Below, one piece after another: positions 42,987 through 51,183 of a stretch of 64,000 bases of DNA. The stretch is from Microcaldota archaeon (GTDB taxonomy: Archaea > Micrarchaeota > Micrarchaeia > Norongarragalinales > SBBD01): positions 1 through 64,000 of the forward strand of contig JACRGC010000003.1 in NCBI GenBank assembly GCA_016212475.1, given 5' to 3'. The notes under the pieces were generated by a model that made no database searches, was not told the DNA's origin, and saw only the letters and a list, made by a program, of their open reading frames with translations. The stretch's first letter is position 1, and each line of letters starts with the position of its first letter. Position numbers and translations under genes: made by a program.

Positions 42987-44069
42987 TTAGCGGCTTAAAA
43001 AATCCGGAGGCTCTTCCTGAAAATCAATGAGTTTTTTCCAATATTCCCTTCGTTTATTTGAATTTTTTGGAATTTTCCAATATTTTTCATCCGCAAACGG
43101 CTTTCCCTTAACTGCCTTTCGCATTGCACCTGAAGGGCCTTCAACTAGTTCCAAATGCCGCCTTAGCCTATTCAAAAAAAAGCAACGGAATTCCAATCCG
43201 CGCTGTTTTAGGTGTTCAAAGTCCAGTGCTAATAGTGTTATCCATTGTTCCTGGCATATTTCTGAAAGATCCTTGTTTAGCCCTATGGCATGATTCATAC
43301 CGCCAATGAATTCGCCATCCATTTCCAATGCCCATTTTTTAAGCCCTTTAATTGGGTCTCCCCTGTATTGTGAATGGCAAGTGACCCCATCCAGCCAAAA
43401 ATCCACATTTTCGTAAATGCAATATATTTTCACCCTATCGGCTGGAAAACTTCGGGCATTGGACCATAAAGAGATGGGTTTTAGGTTCTGGAAACTTTTT
43501 ATTACCAGGATCTGGTTTTTTCCAAGCAAATCGGATTTGTATTTGCCAAAATATTCAAATCCGTTGCCCATGTAAATATCGGAAAAAAGCCCATCCACCA
43601 GTTGGTAGCCCGAATTGGTGATTTTTCCGAGCAATTTGGCAATTTCAGGATTTCCTTTCAAGAATGGGATTCCCCGCAAAAGCGAATCCACTTCCAGTTG
43701 CGAATGAATCAGATTAGCCTTCCTGTTGTATGCATCCCTCCCCCGCCAACTTTTTATAATCGAATGGAAAAACAACGCAATTTTTTTGCGATCCTTAAGC
43801 GGGATTTTTGCGGATTTCAAATCTAGCAAAGTGAAGTAAAGGTTATCCAGTGTTTCTGAAGGCCCATCAACAAATTTGTGCAGGTCCGAAGGCGGCATTT
43901 TTCTTTTTTCAATTTCGGTGCATATTTCGAGTATCCATTCGCACCACTCCTTTGCGAATAGAGGATGGAATTGCAAATGTGAAAAAGGCTTAAGAGTTTT
44001 GAAATCCATTTCTGCTGTCAAATCCCGGTAGAACGCCGTCTGTTCTTCTTGCCAGTTGCTAGATCTCAT
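42987..44069 (-). CDS. Hypothetical protein, 360 aa, partner of the PEP-utiliser domain
   Basis: ATG 44067-44069 preceded by GGGGGA, overlapping the stop of the upstream gene by 11 bases, so the two are translationally coupled. It is a soluble protein rich in Trp, Phe and His with no motif that I recognise. I looked for ATP-grasp or PEP-binding segments of PEP synthase/PPDK and found none. The coupling with a stand-alone phosphohistidine domain suggests that they act together, possibly in phosphotransfer. Confidence 0.55.
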   Translation of the reverse strand: MRSSNWQEEQTAFYRDLTAEMDFKTLKPFSHLQFHPLFAKEWCEWILEICTEIEKRKMPPSDLHKFVDGPSETLDNLYFTLLDLKSAKIPLKDRKKIALFFHSIIKSWRGRDAYNRKANLIHSQLEVDSLLRGIPFLKGNPEIAKLLGKITNSGYQLVDGLFSDIYMGNGFEYFGKYKSDLLGKNQILVIKSFQNLKPISLWSNARSFPADRVKIYCIYENVDFWLDGVTCHSQYRGDPIKGLKKWALEMDGEFIGGMNHAIGLNKDLSEICQEQWITLLALDFEHLKQRGLEFRCFFLNRLRRHLELVEGPSGAMRKAVKGKPFADEKYWKIPKNSNKRREYWKKLIDFQEEPPDFLSR

Positions 44070-44382
44070 AAATTTCCCCCTTAGCCCCGTCGACCAGAAT
44101 TTCTTCTCCATCTTTCAACTTTTTTGTCGATTCCTTTGTGTTCACAACGCACGGCACGCCCATTTCCCGGCATAAAATCGATGGATGTGACATTATTCCG
44201 CCAATGTCGCAAACTATTGCAGCAGCCTTGTTCATCATAACCGTCATGGATGGATCGGTTATCCTAGTTACCAGAATTTCCCCCTCCTTAAATTTCAAGT
44301 AATCCCCAGCTCCCTTTATGATTCTTGCTTTTCCTTTAGCTTTCCCGGAGCTAGCGCCTGTTCCCCTGAGCAGCAGTTTCAT
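44059..44382 (-). CDS. Stand-alone PEP-utiliser mobile (phosphohistidine swivel) domain
   Basis: 107 aa. It matches only the swivelling domain of PPDK/PEP synthase/enzyme I: KGKARIIKGAGDYLKFKEGEILVTRITDPSM, then AAIVCDIGGIMSHPSILCREMGVPCVVNT with the phospho-accepting His in MSHPS, and the C-terminal KDGEEILVDGAKGEI. In most proteins this domain is fused to ATP- and PEP-binding domains. Here it is separate and coupled to the unknown gene downstream. Confidence 0.8.
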   Translation of the reverse strand: MKLLLRGTGASSGKAKGKARIIKGAGDYLKFKEGEILVTRITDPSMTVMMNKAAAIVCDIGGIMSHPSILCREMGVPCVVNTKESTKKLKDGEEILVDGAKGEIYEI

Positions 44383-44433
44383 TTAAAATCCTCCCTATCT
44401 TTATCAACAAAATACAAGTTGCGGGGTTAAAAA

Positions 44434-45282
44434 ATGTTCTCAGAAGGTTTGTTCCTTGGGATTTTGGCCGCGTTCTTTTGGGGTTCTGCTGATTTTTTTG
44501 CAAAAAAAGCGGTTACGCGGGAAAAAAACTTCATTCCCATCCACTTTTCGAATCTGGTCGCTTTTTTTGTCATAATCGCATACAACCTGCTTTTTTCGTC
44601 GCCGGGATACAGCCTATTTGCAGTCATCCCGAATGTATTTTTCGTTTCACTTACCATGACATCCGGCTGGTGGTTTTTTTGGAAATCATTGCAATCCGGA
44701 AAGCTTTCCCTGCAAACCTCAGTTGGGGCAACATTTGGCTTTGTCACATTGATCCTTGCCATGCTTTTCCTTGGCGAAAGACCCCTGCCAACCCAGATAT
44801 TCGGGGCATTGACAATTATTGTTGGGGTTTTCCTGCTTGCAGGCTCAAAATCCCTTGGCAAATTCAAATTCGACCCTAATATTCTTCTGGCATTATTGGC
44901 AGCAATTTGCTGGGGGACTTCATATTACCTTTTGGCAACCCTCTTCAAATTCCATCCGCTTGCCATAATTCTCCAATCCCACTTGTTCTTTTCAGTTTTG
45001 ATTTCAATTGGAATTGTACTTCTTGCAGGAAATCGGCTTTTCCCAACAAATCCAAAAAACCTGCTGCCGGCAATGATTGCAGGATTCATAGATTCCCTTG
45101 GCCTAATTTGCTACTACCTTGCAGCCCGCCTAATCCCTTTTTCCCTGCTAACCCCCCTCTCTTCCATTTACCCCGTATTTACCTCCATGCTTGCATATAT
45201 TTTCCTAAAAGAAAGGCTTGAAAAACGGCAATATGTGTTTTTAGCAATGGTTATAATTGGAATATTGCTAATTTCAGTATAG
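44434..45282 (+). CDS. EamA/DMT-superfamily transporter
   Basis: 282 aa, ten transmembrane helices formed by two EamA repeats (about 1-140 and 150-282). Motifs: FLGILAAFFWGSADFFAKKAV at the start and LLALLAAICWGTSYYLLATLF at the second repeat start, each ending in an ILMxFLGE/ERP-like signature (AMLFLGERPLPTQIFGA, YIFLKERLEKRQYVF). The substrate (metabolite or amino acid efflux) cannot be told. The start follows GGGGTT. Confidence 0.85.
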   Translation: MFSEGLFLGILAAFFWGSADFFAKKAVTREKNFIPIHFSNLVAFFVIIAYNLLFSSPGYSLFAVIPNVFFVSLTMTSGWWFFWKSLQSGKLSLQTSVGATFGFVTLILAMLFLGERPLPTQIFGALTIIVGVFLLAGSKSLGKFKFDPNILLALLAAICWGTSYYLLATLFKFHPLAIILQSHLFFSVLISIGIVLLAGNRLFPTNPKNLLPAMIAGFIDSLGLICYYLAARLIPFSLLTPLSSIYPVFTSMLAYIFLKERLEKRQYVFLAMVIIGILLISV

Positions 45283-45331
45283 TATGATTTTCACTAAAAG
45301 GGGTTTTATCTTAATTTCCTAATTGGTCACT

Positions 45332-46222
45332 ATGGCATCCTTGAACGCTGGCCCTGAATATTACTCCGCCGAAGGCAGGTACCAATCCGCAAAAACTAGG
45401 GAGAATAAGCTCCTTGCCCTAAAAGACATGCTAAAATTTGCCCCAAAGCACAAGGGATCGCAATCCATCCTGATGGAAATCAAAAAGAAAATTTCGGCGC
45501 TTCGAGACGAGGAAAAAATCGAGAAGAAAAAGAAAGCCGGAAAGAAGGGGTCTGGTGATTTCATAAAAAAGCAGGGAGCCGCCCAGATTTCGATTGTTGG
45601 AATCGTGAATTCCGGCAAATCCTGCCTCTTCAACCGCTTATGCAACCTAAAAACCCCCTCTTCAGAAGTTCAATTTGAAACTCAGGAAGCAGTTCCCGGA
45701 ATGATGGACTACGAAAAAATCCAGTTCCAATTCCTTGATTTGCCAAGCATAACCGACCAAAACAAGGCAAAATATTTCGCAGTTGCAAGGATGTCGGATC
45801 TTTGCATAGTTGTGCTTGATCCCCTGCAGGATCTTTACCCCCAAAAAAAATTCTTTGAAGAGCTTGCGGCAAAAAAAATGTATTTGGTTTCAAAAAAGGC
45901 AATTCTTGCCGTGGAATACGGCGATCCGCAGTATGATGCGTATTCGGATGAGGATTTGGAGTTCATCAAAAAGGCAATCAAAAGCAACCTAAACCTGATT
46001 AGGATTTACACGAAAAGCCCAAGGGGCGAAATCGACAAGGACAAGCCCTTTGTCATGCTATATGGATCGAATGTTTCAGATATTGCAAAGCAGATCCACA
46101 AGGATCTTTACACCAATTTGAAATACGCGCGGGTTTGGGGGTCCGCCAAATTTTCCGGCCAGCAGGTTTCAGGCGATTTTATCCTAAAGGATGGCGATGT
46201 TGTCGAGCTTCACATGAAATGA
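45332..46222 (+). CDS. Degenerate DRG/Obg-family GTPase with TGS domain
   Basis: 296 aa from ATG 45332. The order is DRG-like: helical N-terminus with Lys-rich region, G domain, then TGS (IRIYTKSPRGEIDKDKPFVMLYGSNVSDIAKQIH...VWGSAKFSGQQVSGDFILKDGDVVELHMK). G1 is GIVNSGKS (90-97). G3 is FLDLPSI (Ser instead of the invariant Gly, 136-139). No NKxD G4 is visible where VEYGD stands, and the protein is shorter than usual DRGs. It may bind nucleotide weakly or have other specificity. Classical archaeal DRG assists translation. Confidence 0.72.
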   Translation: MASLNAGPEYYSAEGRYQSAKTRENKLLALKDMLKFAPKHKGSQSILMEIKKKISALRDEEKIEKKKKAGKKGSGDFIKKQGAAQISIVGIVNSGKSCLFNRLCNLKTPSSEVQFETQEAVPGMMDYEKIQFQFLDLPSITDQNKAKYFAVARMSDLCIVVLDPLQDLYPQKKFFEELAAKKMYLVSKKAILAVEYGDPQYDAYSDEDLEFIKKAIKSNLNLIRIYTKSPRGEIDKDKPFVMLYGSNVSDIAKQIHKDLYTNLKYARVWGSAKFSGQQVSGDFILKDGDVVELHMK

Positions 46223-46306
46223 TGCCGCAAACATCATCAACCTGTTTAGGGTTCACCCGAAATCACCCCTGGATTTGATTATAAGCTGATTATTTGTTTT
46301 AATTCC

Positions 46307-46669
46307 ATGCAAACATTTTACCTTGATTCCAATTTAGATAGCAATAAAAACAACCTCCCGCATATGTATCAGTTGATACATATGGTTGGCAAATGGAAAA
46401 GGGAAATTTTCAAGCACAAAATAAGCAGGTATCCACGGCTCGATACGGTTTTGATGGTTGAAAAAACCCTCTTCAAATTCCGATCCGAAAAAACAGTCAT
46501 GCAGGTTTGGAAACTGCTCCCAAAAAAGGTAATGTGGCGAACTTACCTTACGATCCTCGATTACCTGGCATTTTCGGGCAAAATACTTATAGCAAAAGAT
46601 CGAAGGATAGTTTGGATCTGGAATCCAAAACTCATGGAAAAAGTCGGGAGGGAGGGAATTGAGGCATGA
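46307..46669 (+). CDS. Winged-helix-like DNA-binding protein of a toxin-antitoxin-like operon
   Basis: 120 aa if it starts at 46307 (leaderless, TATA GATTATAAG at 46277-46285). ATG 46382 after the palindrome would give 95 aa. The C-terminal 70 residues look like a winged helix (TVMQVWKLLPKKVMWRTYLTILDYLAFSGKILIAKDRRIVWIWN). It overlaps the next start (ATGA), forming a three-gene operon. Probable DNA-binding regulator or antitoxin; the function is inferred from context. Confidence 0.55.
   Translation: MQTFYLDSNLDSNKNNLPHMYQLIHMVGKWKREIFKHKISRYPRLDTVLMVEKTLFKFRSEKTVMQVWKLLPKKVMWRTYLTILDYLAFSGKILIAKDRRIVWIWNPKLMEKVGREGIEA
46361..46384. promoter_or_regulatory. Perfect 24-base palindrome, probable operator
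   Basis: CATATGTATCA (46361-46371) and TGATACATATG (46374-46384) are perfect inverted repeats separated by GT. It lies at the start of the first gene of the toxin-antitoxin-like operon, where such operons carry autoregulatory sites. Confidence 0.7.
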
Positions 46670-47019
46670 AACAGGATGGGCGGAGTAGGCGGGTGAAGTT
46701 CATAGATGAAAAAATTCACGCCGAATTCTTAAAATTAAAGGAAGGGAATTTCCTTGAAAATCAATTGGCAATCAGCATAGAAAAAGCAATTGAGGAATTG
46801 AAATCGGATGAGGCCTCTGGAATCCACATTCCAAGGAAATATTGGCCCAAGGAATACGTGCAAAAATACGGAATAACAAATTTGTGGAAATACGATTTGC
46901 CAAATGCATGGCGCTTGATTTACACTTTAACTGGCAATAATTTGGAAGTAGTTTCAATTATTCTGGAATGGTTTGACCACAAAGCATATTCGAAAAGGTT
47001 CCGTTACAAGGTAGGCTAA
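46666..47019 (+). CDS. RelE/ParE-superfamily toxin-like protein
   Basis: 117 aa. The C-terminal half follows the RelE/YoeB pattern (NLWKYDLPNAWRLIYTLTGNNLEVVSIILEWFDHKAYSKRFRY), with the strand-rich core and the EWFDHKxYxKR end typical of archaeal type II toxins that cleave mRNA at the ribosome. It overlaps the upstream regulator by four bases. Confidence 0.7.
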   Translation: MKQDGRSRRVKFIDEKIHAEFLKLKEGNFLENQLAISIEKAIEELKSDEASGIHIPRKYWPKEYVQKYGITNLWKYDLPNAWRLIYTLTGNNLEVVSIILEWFDHKAYSKRFRYKVG

Positions 47020-47020
47020 A

Positions 47021-47230
47021 ATGAAAAAGATTTCGAAATCGTCCTTGCGAAAAAAGTTCAAGAATAAAGAAGCTTTCACTAAAACCGAGTATGATTGGAT
47101 GGATGGAAAAGATTGGCATCCGATTGACGAGCTTCCTTTTAAGGCGGATTTTGTTGGACACTTAATAAAAATTTCCAAATCTAAAAAGTTTGTAGGGGTA
47201 AAGCGCATCGATGAGTTGTTAAAGCCCTAG
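47021..47230 (+). CDS. Small protein, third gene of the toxin-like operon, 69 aa
   Basis: It starts one base after the toxin stop. Charged, with Lys-rich ends and a WMDGKDWHPIDELPF centre. Not recognised; placement suggests an antitoxin or modulator. Its stop overlaps the convergent tldD stop by four bases. Confidence 0.45.
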   Translation: MKKISKSSLRKKFKNKEAFTKTEYDWMDGKDWHPIDELPFKADFVGHLIKISKSKKFVGVKRIDELLKP

Positions 47231-48570
47231 CCAACAAGAATCGAGTTGATTTTTAAGTGCGGGCTGCCGGTTGTCACTGGCGCGGATTGCCCATCCTTTC
47301 CGCAAGTCCCCGGCAAAAATTCCAAATCCCTAGCAACCATGTCTATTTCATGGAGTGATTCCAAAATATTCCCATTTATGCTGCAATCCCTAACCAGCTT
47401 GGTTTTTTCGCCGTTTTTAATAATGTAGCCGTATTTTGCAGCGAATGTGAAATTGCCAGTTTTTGGAAGAACCTGCCCTTCCTTGCACCCAACAAGGTAA
47501 ATCCCATTTTGCATCTCTTCAAATAGCTCATCCGTTTTGCTTTTCCCCTTCTCAAAATACGTGTTGCTCATCCGAACAATTTGGCGCATGTGGCTATCCC
47601 CCCTAGCATTGCCTGTCAATTTATCCCCAAAAACATGCGCAGATTCAAGGGAGGTCAGATAGGAATTCAATACTCCCTTCCTTACAAGGGATGTCCCATT
47701 TGCCTTTGTGCCCTCATCATCAAATTCATAAGCGCCCCAAAGCGATCCATCTATGATTGGCGAATCCGAAATGCTAACGACCTCGTTGCCGATTTTTGCT
47801 CCGATTTTCCCCCTCAAAATCGAACTATCGTTCATTACCCCATCCGCTTCGCACGCATGCCCAACTGCCTCGTGTGAAAATACCCCTGCAAGTTCCGGAT
47901 CCAAAATCGCTGCCATCTTCCCCTTAGGCCCAGTTGCTGCATCCAATAGCGCAACTGCTTCGCGCTTTGCCTTTTCAACCTTTTCTTCGAATTTTTCCAG
48001 CACTTCCATTCCCCGCTTTTCCTTTACCTGCTCAAATGAGCTTTCGATTTCTCCTCCCCTGCCTGCATAAACAAAAATCCCAGCCCCGCACCGGATTTCC
48101 TCCTCCTCGATTTGGGCGCCTTGCGAATTGACTAATCCAAAATCCGTCCTGGAATCGAAATAATTAATTGCCGTGCTCTTGATGTTTTTTCCCCCGGCTG
48201 ATTTTTCATATTCAGTCATTTCAGCAATTTTTTCCTCGGTTGAAAAATCGAGGGGATTTTTTCCAACCTTCGCCCTTGTTTTTTTGTTGTTTGCCTGCGG
48301 GCTGGAAAATTTGATTTTCCCATTCCCTATTTTTGCCAATTTGGAAGCTTCCAAAATCACCCTGTCCAAATCTTTCAAGCTATTTGAGGAAGAAAACCCA
48401 AAAGTGCCGCTTTGAAGGATCCTAACCGTTACGGATTCCTTTTTTCCCTCCTTTATGGATTCGCAAGCTCCGTCCTTGTTTGTGATCGCAGTAAATTGCG
48501 ATTCTGTAACTATTGCATCCGCATACGCAAATTTCGAGAGCTTCCTTGAAATTTTATCGATCTCTTCCAT
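47227..48570 (-). CDS. tldD: TldD/PmbA-family metalloprotease (TldD)
   Basis: 447 aa from ATG 48570, with GGAGG six bases upstream; the ATG at 48576 directly abuts GGAGG and is rejected. The TldD signature GVFSHEAVGHACEADGV (HExxxH zinc motif) identifies the catalytic subunit; PmbA/TldE lacks this motif. TldD/E acts on small peptides and unfolded proteins; in bacteria it matures microcins and degrades the CcdA antitoxin. No pmbA/tldE partner lies in the window. Convergent with the toxin-like operon. Confidence 0.88.
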   Translation of the reverse strand: MEEIDKISRKLSKFAYADAIVTESQFTAITNKDGACESIKEGKKESVTVRILQSGTFGFSSSNSLKDLDRVILEASKLAKIGNGKIKFSSPQANNKKTRAKVGKNPLDFSTEEKIAEMTEYEKSAGGKNIKSTAINYFDSRTDFGLVNSQGAQIEEEEIRCGAGIFVYAGRGGEIESSFEQVKEKRGMEVLEKFEEKVEKAKREAVALLDAATGPKGKMAAILDPELAGVFSHEAVGHACEADGVMNDSSILRGKIGAKIGNEVVSISDSPIIDGSLWGAYEFDDEGTKANGTSLVRKGVLNSYLTSLESAHVFGDKLTGNARGDSHMRQIVRMSNTYFEKGKSKTDELFEEMQNGIYLVGCKEGQVLPKTGNFTFAAKYGYIIKNGEKTKLVRDCSINGNILESLHEIDMVARDLEFLPGTCGKDGQSAPVTTGSPHLKINSILVG

Positions 48571-48636
48571 ATCCATCCTCCAAGGTACCTAAAAACGGCA
48601 ACAAATTTAAATGCAAACCGCATGTATGCAATCAGT

Positions 48637-49947
48637 ATGGTTGAAATAATTGGAAAGGAATTGCTTGCATCCCAAGGAGTTAGCCCAAATAGCCGCAAAC
48701 TCATCCTAGATTGCGCCGAATACACTTTGAATTCACTTCTTCCTGAGGTTCTTTTGCAAAATAAAATCAGCTTTGAAAAAAATACCTTGCAGGTAATGAA
48801 CCGGAGATTCAAGGTTCTTGGAAAAATCTACGTCATCGGCACAGGAAAAGCGGCAGGAAAAATGGCGCAGACAATTGAAAAACTGCTCCCGGTCGAAAAA
48901 GGCATAGTCAGCCTGCCTAGGGGTACAGCCGGCTCTTACAATTGCAAAAAAATCGAGCTGATCGAAGCTTCCCATCCCTTCCCGGACGAAGGATCCGTGC
49001 TTGCTGCAAAAAAAATGATTGCCCTCTCAACCCAAGTAACCGAAAAAGATATTGTGGTTTGCCTGATTTCAGGAGGCGGCTCATCCCTCCTTTGCCTTCC
49101 TGAGGAAGGGATAACATTGGATGAAAAAATTTCGATTGTCAAAAAGGTAATGAAGGCGGGTGCGGACATCACCGAGCTTAACAATGTCCGAAAAGCGCTA
49201 TCCGCAATAAAGGGGGGAAAGCTTGCTGTGCATTTCAAAAAGGCCAAAATTATCAATATCATATTATCCGATGTTTTAGGAAACCCTCTTGAAACTATCG
49301 CCTCCGGCCCAACGATTCCTTCGGAATACACCTACTACGAAGCAAAGGAGGTTTTGGAAAAATACGGCTTTTGGGACCAGGAAACTTCTTATTGCAAAAT
49401 CATTGAGCGCGGAATTATGGTTGGAAAGCTTCCGTTGAATTTCAAAAAAATAAAAGCATTAACCAGCAATTTCATCCTTGGCGATAATTCCTTGGCGGTA
49501 AAATTGGCCTCCGATTTCCTGAAATCAAAAGGCATTGCGACCAAAACCTACCAAAACATTTCCGGCGATGCAAAAACCATGGGAAAAAAATTTGCACAGC
49601 TATTGAATTCCGGCGAAAGCTTTGTTGCCGGCGGGGAAACAACCGTCCATGTGTGTGGCGGCGGCCTTGGAGGCAGGAACCAGGAATTTGCATTAAGCGC
49701 TTCCAGCTACCTTCGGAAAGGGACTTTGCTTTCAGTTGGAACTGATGGAGTGGATGGGGTATCGCCCGCAGCCGGTGCAATAGTTGATTCCCAAACGCGA
49801 ACACTTGCAATCCAAAAAAAACTTTCAATCAACGAATACCTAAACAACAACGATTCCTTCACGTTCTTCCAAAAACTTGGCAATTGCACGATCATGACCG
49901 GCCCATCCGGAACAAATGTTTGCGACTTAATTATCGGAATTGCTTAA
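48637..49947 (+). CDS. Glycerate kinase, GCK/MOFRL type
   Basis: 436 aa from ATG 48637; an earlier ATG at 48622 is possible. TATA AATTTAAATG near 48603-48612 would give an almost leaderless message. Motifs: VIGTGKAAGKMAQ, VVCLISGGGSSLLCLPEEGITL, the GGK...LSDVLGNPLETIASGPT block, and the C-terminal MOFRL domain (FVAGGETTVHVCGGGLGGRNQEFALS, GTDGVDGVSPAAGAIVD). It phosphorylates D-glycerate to 2-phosphoglycerate in archaeal Entner-Doudoroff-type or serine/glycerate metabolism. Confidence 0.88.
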   Translation: MVEIIGKELLASQGVSPNSRKLILDCAEYTLNSLLPEVLLQNKISFEKNTLQVMNRRFKVLGKIYVIGTGKAAGKMAQTIEKLLPVEKGIVSLPRGTAGSYNCKKIELIEASHPFPDEGSVLAAKKMIALSTQVTEKDIVVCLISGGGSSLLCLPEEGITLDEKISIVKKVMKAGADITELNNVRKALSAIKGGKLAVHFKKAKIINIILSDVLGNPLETIASGPTIPSEYTYYEAKEVLEKYGFWDQETSYCKIIERGIMVGKLPLNFKKIKALTSNFILGDNSLAVKLASDFLKSKGIATKTYQNISGDAKTMGKKFAQLLNSGESFVAGGETTVHVCGGGLGGRNQEFALSASSYLRKGTLLSVGTDGVDGVSPAAGAIVDSQTRTLAIQKKLSINEYLNNNDSFTFFQKLGNCTIMTGPSGTNVCDLIIGIA

Positions 49948-50079
49948 AGTTGCGAGTTTAGCAAAGAATCGGTGATTTTTATCCAATTTCATGTTAATTT
50001 TCCAAACAACAGTTTACTTCCCCAATGCATCCATTTTTAATTGGAAAATCCCAAATTAATTCGAAAATCTGGTATACCT

Positions 50080-50973
50080 ATGCTCCGAATAGTTTTCCTT
50101 GGGAATGCAGCTGCAATGCCTACGCCAAATTCGCCAACATCCAGCTTTGCGCTCAAAACCGGATCCACATTCCTATTCGACTGCTCGGAAGGGGCGCAGC
50201 GCCAGCTCATGAAATTCAAAATCTCCTATGCAAAAGTCAAATGCATATTCCTCTCGCATCTTCACGCAGACCATTTCCTTGGCATCCTTGGGCTTACGCA
50301 AACCCTAAACATGATTGGGCGCAAAGAGGAGCTCATAATCTATGGGCCAACTGGCACATCCGAATTCATGAAAAACCTATTTTCCCAAAAGCAGCTCCGC
50401 ACAAATTTCCCAATAAAGGCAATAGATGTTCCAAGGGCAAAAAAAGGGATATATTCCGACAAGCTGATTAGGGTCGATGCATTCCCTGTAAAACATAACG
50501 CGCCGGCAATTGGCTTTCTTATTGAAGAGCAGCCAATCAACAAGTTCCACGAGGAAAAAGCGCGCGGGCTTGGCATCAAGGGAAGGCTGTTTTCCGAAAT
50601 TCAGGACAAAGGGGAAATTACAATTGATGGCAAAAAAATAAGGCTTGAAGATGTCACATTCATGAAATACGGGAAGAAAATAGTCTATTCCGGCGATTCA
50701 ATCCCGACTGCAAATGTCGTCAAGTATTCCGAGTCGGCCGATTTGCTAATTCACGACTCCACATTCTCTGATGCGCATAATGCAAGCGCAAAGGAAAAAT
50801 TCCATTCAACCGCGAAGGATTGCGCGGAAATTGCAAAAAAAGCCAAAGTCAAAAAGCTGATCCTGACACATTTTAGCAACCGATATGAAAACCTCGATAT
50901 CCTAAGGGAAGAGGCGGGGAAAATTTTTGAAAACACGGACATTGCAAAGCCGGGCCTTGAGGTTTTGGTTTAG
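50080..50973 (+). CDS. rnz: tRNase Z (RNase Z)
   Basis: 297 aa from ATG 50080. The metallo-beta-lactamase motif is IFLSHLHADHFLGILGL (HxHxDH). The N-terminal VFLGNAAAMPTPNSPTSSFAL with FDCSEGAQRQL is the RNase Z start, and the later motifs VYSGDS, LLIHDSTF and KLILTHFSNRY complete the set. It removes the 3' trailer of pre-tRNA. The 81-base gap to the next gene shows no clear terminator. Confidence 0.9.
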   Translation: MLRIVFLGNAAAMPTPNSPTSSFALKTGSTFLFDCSEGAQRQLMKFKISYAKVKCIFLSHLHADHFLGILGLTQTLNMIGRKEELIIYGPTGTSEFMKNLFSQKQLRTNFPIKAIDVPRAKKGIYSDKLIRVDAFPVKHNAPAIGFLIEEQPINKFHEEKARGLGIKGRLFSEIQDKGEITIDGKKIRLEDVTFMKYGKKIVYSGDSIPTANVVKYSESADLLIHDSTFSDAHNASAKEKFHSTAKDCAEIAKKAKVKKLILTHFSNRYENLDILREEAGKIFENTDIAKPGLEVLV

Positions 50974-51054
50974 CCCGCGGCAATTTTTAACAAAACCTGA
51001 ACTCTTAAAAAAGATCCTCTCCATTCATTAATCGAAACAAATAAACTGATATTC

Positions 51055-51183
51055 ATGAAAACAAAAAGTTCCTTCAAATTGGAAAAAATCACAGGCAAGA
51101 AGGAGAAGGTTTTCCAAGGATTTGTGTACAATGTAACAACGGAAACCGGAAATCTTGTTGCAAACGACGTGCTGGTCCACAAC
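51055..51183 (+). other. Intein C-terminal fragment (IntC), 43 aa
   Basis: The first 43 codons end in a textbook intein C-terminus. Block F reads [19 protein letters not shown] and block G is VLVHN, giving penultimate His42 and final Asn43, directly followed by Ser44 as the +1 nucleophile of the extein. IntC fragments of natural split inteins are about 35-50 aa, so the length fits. No N-terminal intein half precedes it: upstream is the end of RNase Z and an 81-base gap. Confidence 0.88.

Noticed and set aside
42987-44069. ATP-grasp half of a split PEP synthase
   Set aside because: No ATP-binding Lys/Glu motifs or PPDK N-domain signatures could be found; left as unknown.
51055-51183. The first 43 residues of the Lon gene as an ordinary N-terminus
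   Set aside because: LonB N-termini do not contain VYNVT...VANDVLVHN. This string followed by Ser matches intein blocks F and G exactly where Lon inteins insert.
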